From Epiperipatus broadwayi (Eukaryota > Onychophora > Udeonychophora > Euonychophora > Peripatidae), in the NCBI GenBank assembly GCA_028023455.1, contig JAQFVV010000012.1, positions 5,802,499 to 5,866,498 on the forward strand: a stretch of 64,000 bases of DNA, given 5' to 3'. The translations under genes and the position numbers were made by a program. Positions 60,372 to 64,000 of the stretch are shown in pieces (within the stretch, counting starts at the first letter, position 1; each line of letters opens with the position of its first letter). A model generated the notes under the pieces. That model saw nothing but the letters and a program-made list of their open reading frames with translations, was not told where the DNA came from and made no database searches.

Positions 60372-60639
60372 ATATCTAAATCCCCCTTATCTTTTCCCAA
60401 ACCCTCTCTTGAATTATTTTACAAGTAAAAAATCAATAAAAATGACCAAATATGTCAAACAAAACCAAAGCACTGCCTTCTCTTCTTTCTTATTGGCTGT
60501 TTAAATTTTGACAACAAAGAAAATGGCTGCCAAAAAGTAAAGAGTTATGATCGGTTTTTGTTTTATTTTGAAAATGGCTGCCAAAAAGTAAAGAGTTACG
60601 ATCGGTTTTTGTTTTATTTTGAAAATGATAAACGAATGT
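60372..60639. repeat. Direct repeat D, left copy, with 51-bp tandem duplication
   Basis: Almost identical to 63758-63974 in the same orientation. The length difference is one extra 51-base unit (starting AAAATGGCTGCCAAAAAGTA, ending TTTTATTTTG). The two units differ at one base (GTTATGATCGG against GTTACGATCGG). AAAATGGCTGCC resembles a YY1 site and so is present twice here and once in the right copy. Ends are not TG...CA. Confidence 0.9.
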
Positions 60640-62109
60640 CAAGTTTGTACATTCGCGTAACAGAATTCAGAATCCAAGCAAAAGAGACCGAAGCTGACCA
60701 GACTAGGACTGTAACATCCCGAGTCCGACTGCACTTCAACTCGTAAGCCAGGATTCCAAGACTCAAGACCCTACGAATGACCACCTTGAACTTACACGTA
60801 GTATACCTCTTTCCACATGGCCGACATAGGTCACGGAGAAGCAATGAGACTCATAACAAAAAAATGGAATTTATCAACGATATATATTTAAAACTAATTA
60901 ATGCATCGGAAATCACATATATAATATAAAGGATTTTGAATTGGATTGAAATAAATAAGATCGAGATCAGAGTAATTTATTAAATTGTATGTTTATTTTT
61001 GCAGATTAAATTTGACGATTTTATCTATATTATTCTTGCATTTTACAATTAAAATGCGCGTAGCATCTAACCTTTTTGGAGAGCGCTTTAACCTACTCTC
61101 CTTACAATTAAAATTATTTTACATTTGTTATTTTATTTGATGAAGTTAAATATTGTTTTCATCATTTGCTTTATTATCTTATTGATCAGTCACTGCATTG
61201 TAGCTATGGGGCAGATTATGCTAATCCCTCTTATTTTATGGTTTTCAGCTAAACAATCAAACGAAGCCTTGTTTTCACATATATGTGAAACATTTAAAGT
61301 CAAATTTATCTATAATATTATTATTTCAAACTATTGTACATGAGACCGAAACTAGCTCTTGAATATGTCAGACAATGGCTGAAACTTAATTTAAGGGAGG
61401 AAGAGTTGGCAACCAAAAGAACCAATGCGCTATAGCGCTGGTAAACAGTTATAATAAATGTTGCTCTGCGGATGGATTAATATTTAGGGTTTTGTGATCA
61501 ACACCGGAGCCCTATGACCGATCGCCATGCTGCTAAAGAGGGTTGGGGTAGCTAACACTATTGCCTGGAATTTGACGTCAGGTCTTATTCATGGGCGACC
61601 CAAGGAGTGTAAGAGGGATGGCCATTCCGAGTCCCATCTTAAAGAAAAATGCAACATAACGAGAAAGTTTAAATGTATAATAAAATTATCACATCCGCCA
61701 AGCAAAAGAGTTGAAATAATTTAATATTTAGCCACGAGAACGATAGCTAATCAATGGAATCATTAGCGCCAACTCTAATATAGCATTTTAATAATCATCT
61801 GCTATACGTGGGCGTACTTTTAAATATTCTTTGCTTTCTAGTTTCAATCTCAAATAACACATTTGATTACGCGATTAATTAATAAAAACAAAAAAAAAGG
61901 AAAAAAAAAATATTTGGAGGGCTTTTACAAAATGAAATAAATGACAAATATACTTATTCAAGGCTTGGATATTGCTTAGTGAAAATTAAATTGAAATTTA
62001 CTTTGGGTTAAAACAAGATTCCCATTTTAAAATTGCCAACAAATAATTAAATAATCAAGGTCAAAATAATAATCAGCACATAGCCAATTCTTAACAGTTA
62101 TTTAAGAGG
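60640..62109. other. Low-copy, more GC-rich segment, possible gene-flanking DNA
   Basis: Parts at 60640-60845, 61430-61660 and around 61050-61100 are less AT-rich with CpG and no repeat partner in the window. Frames (60558-60746 plus, 60614-60844 minus, 61527-61724 plus) carry no recognised motif and overlap on opposite strands, so I do not call a gene. This could be the promoter or 5' flank of a host gene beyond the window. Confidence 0.35.
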
Positions 62110-62214
62110 GTTTCGAAACAGCGTGCATTAAGCTACGATAAATAATTATTAAATGAAGAGGGGTCATTCTCTCTTCTCTTTATTATTAATATTGAATGCC
62201 CGCTGTTTCGAGGC
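62110..62214. repeat. Short inverted repeat, 20-bp ends, 105 bp
   Basis: GTTTCGAAACAGCGTGCATT at 62110-62129 pairs with AATGCCCGCTGTTTCGAGGC at 62195-62214 (17 of 20 positions). The central ~65 bases have no strong pairing. The GC-rich ends contrast with the surroundings. A small MITE or a structured non-coding RNA element are both possible. Confidence 0.7.
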
Positions 62215-62469
62215 ATTAGCATATAATTTATATTTTAAAATAATTAAAAGAAAAATAAAGAAACCATAGTCACAACTGCAGTGAGGAAATTGAAAATAAA
62301 ATTATTAAAATCATTTAGTTAGGAAACATTAGAAAGTAGGTCAGAATTATATAATTAAATTTAAGAATAAAATTTTACATTTAGCCATTTACTTGAATTC
62401 AAGATTTTAGAATTAAAATACATTTTATAAGTCTAGACTTAAAGAAAAATTAATATATTGAACTGCAGT

Positions 62470-62690
62470 TAGAAATGGTGAGGTTACCGGTCATCTTGTA
62501 GTACTTGAGCTGGAGTTACGGGAGTCTTTGTGGCGGCTTGCGGCATCATCTTCTTCCCACGGTTAGAGCGGAGCTGTTATGGCGGCATACTGGTGATGGT
62601 GGTTTTTGGATGGAAGTAAAGGCCCGTCGCCTTCACTCCGGAGCCTAGCACAGATATAAAAATTATTGTCTTAACTGGATATCAAAATGT
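62470..62690. promoter_or_regulatory. GC-rich patch, possible promoter or first exon
   Basis: The sequence around GTCTTTGTGGCGGCTTGCGG, CCACGGTTAGAGCGGAGC and GCCCGTCGCC is the most GC- and CpG-rich stretch of the window. AAGATGGCTCC at 62836 resembles a YY1 element. No coding frame of note on either strand. Promoter function is an inference from composition only. Confidence 0.3.
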
Positions 62691-63757
62691 TCACGGTTGC
62701 TTTTGGTTCAGGATACACGCTGGATTCAAAAGCTTAACGATGATCAAAGAAGGCAAAACTTCACAGATGTAGCATTCAAGCTGTAAAGATTTCCAAGATT
62801 CAAAGCTGTCAAGGTTTCAAAAAAGTAAAGATCTAAGATGGCTCCTCCACTTTACATGGCCTTTTTTAAAAAAATCGCCTTATCAGCCCACACACCTTGG
62901 AATTTCATCTCCATCAAGATTACAAAATTTTTAATTTGCTTATGAAATTAGTGGTTGACTTCAAACATGCTGACATTCCTTTTAGGTGTTATAACTTTTC
63001 TCTGATTATCAAATTTTAATTAAATCGAATTTTTAATCAGTTTAATCCGATATTAGATTTTATTTTAATTAGTCAGGAATTTTGTTCTGATTTGATAATT
63101 TATGTGTAAAATCCCTGCTGTAAACATATTTTTAATTAGCGAGGTCTCCAAAATAATTTAGAATCAATTAGCTAGATTATTTTAAAATTGGCTTTTCTTT
63201 TTAGAAACCTAAGGCAGGTGTGGCATATACTGATACAATTGTTTACAGCAAAAACTTTACTAAACTTTTAATTCTCCGAAAATACTTTTATTTTTAGAAA
63301 AAAAATCTTTTTTTTTCTTTTTAAAAAGAAGCTTGTCAGCGCATTTGCAATCAATCACCATTTCAATGTGTTTTTACATTAAATTGGTTTATAATAAAAA
63401 TGAAACTTAAAATTTAATAAATATTTTAATCACGCCACTATGCTATATATATATATTCAATATAGGTGGATTATATTCCCACATACGAATTTAAGTAATA
63501 AATTAATAAATTGACGCTACATTATTACTGTTTAAAAATATTACGCGATAAAATTATACGCTATAACTCTGGCAATACTATTCACTTATAGCGTTCTTTC
63601 ATATGTGCGTATATAATGCTGTTTATATAGCCGTGATTGCAATTTTTAGCTTACAAATCTTAATTTAGACTTATTAAACAGGTTTGAACTTAGCACAGAC
63701 GAGTGGGTTATTAGGATGGTTGGTGAAACGGTGAGGGACTTGAAGACAACCGTTTCA
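62691..63757. other. Spacer, nothing recognised
   Basis: Mostly AT-rich with a (TA)n tract near 63445. No repeats with partners in the window other than the flanking D copies. Confidence 0.5.
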
Positions 63758-63974
63758 ATATCTAAATCCCCCTTATCTTTTCCCAAACCCTCTCTTGAAT
63801 TATTTTACAAGTAAAAAATCAATAAAAATGACCAAATATGTCAAACAAAACCAAAGCACTGCCTTCTCTTCTTTCTTATTGGCTGTTTAAATTTTGACAA
63901 CAAAGAAAATGGCTGCCAAAAAGTAAAGAGTTACGATCGGTTTTTGTTTTATTTCGAAAATGATAAACGAATGT
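63758..63974. repeat. Direct repeat D, right copy (217 bp)
   Basis: Matches 60372-60639 apart from the missing 51-base unit and very few substitutions. Similarity starts at ATATCTAAATCCCCC and stops after AAACGAATGT in both copies. Confidence 0.9.
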
Positions 63975-64000
63975 TTTAGATCATTTTAACAGTATTTTTT

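Noticed and set aside
60558-60844. Opposing frames on both strands as a gene pair
   Set aside because: The plus frame starts in the 51-bp tandem unit, the two overlap on opposite strands, and neither has a recognised motif.
60372-63974. LTR retrotransposon bounded by the direct repeats
   Set aside because: Repeat ends are not TG...CA, the interior shows no gag/pol traces, primer-binding site or polypurine tract, and I found no clear target duplication.

Overview
This window looks like gene-poor, strongly AT-rich nuclear DNA from an animal. I found no intact protein-coding gene: no open frame exceeds about 160 codons, and every frame I recognise is a decayed piece of a transposable element. 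Polymerase III type tRNA-derived SINEs, RTE-, Jockey- and CR1-like LINE relics, hAT elements and very many (TA)n tracts fit a lophotrochozoan, and a mollusc of cephalopod type is my best guess. That guess rests on repeat style, not on a host gene.

Layout. 0-5 kb: fragments of dispersed repeats, a fold-back at 1.1-1.4 kb, a possible LTR-like promoter near 2.07 kb and a doubtful piggyBac-like tail at 4.3-4.5 kb. 6.2-9.5 kb: a decayed LINE ending in an (ATC)n(ATA)n tail, then the 3' end of an RTE-type LINE. 11-13 kb: a linear repeat and a small fold-back. 14.4-15.6 kb: a second LINE class with a YADD reverse-transcriptase motif. 16.35-16.84 kb: a hAT deletion derivative with a perfect 8-bp target duplication. 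17.2-21.6 kb: a SINE-derived palindrome, a long non-coding repeat and two fold-backs. 22 kb: a Penelope-like GIY-YIG fragment. 25.6-26.5 kb: a minus-strand Jockey-like LINE cut by a tRNA-Gly-like SINE. 26.6-29.2 kb: a second copy of the long non-coding repeat. 29.3-31.7 kb: a cluster of hairpins, one of which holds a nested hAT. 32.3-36.1 kb and 46.2-49.8 kb: two plus-strand RTE-type LINE copies, each interrupted by fold-backs. 36.7-44.9 kb: a palindrome, SINEs, LINE tails, a tail-only insertion and a promoter-like GC patch. 50-53 kb: a fold-back, a tandem repeat and minus-strand LINE tails. 55.6 kb: a 186-bp hAT element resembling SPIN/URR1. 56.6-59.8 kb: two more palindromes. 60.4-64 kb: a comparatively low-copy, more GC-rich stretch bracketed by two nearly identical copies of a 217-bp sequence.

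The main theme is fold-back DNA. At least three repeat families occur both as ordinary linear copies and as inverted dimers of part of the same sequence: 11.1/52.1 kb against 59.3-59.8 kb, 31.2-31.7 kb against 33.9-34.3 kb, and 36.2 kb against 17.2-17.9 and 56.6-57.1 kb. Two of these families carry tRNA-like promoter boxes. This recurring linear-to-palindrome conversion is the observation I would follow up first. Boundaries were read by eye and most are good to about 5-20 bases.
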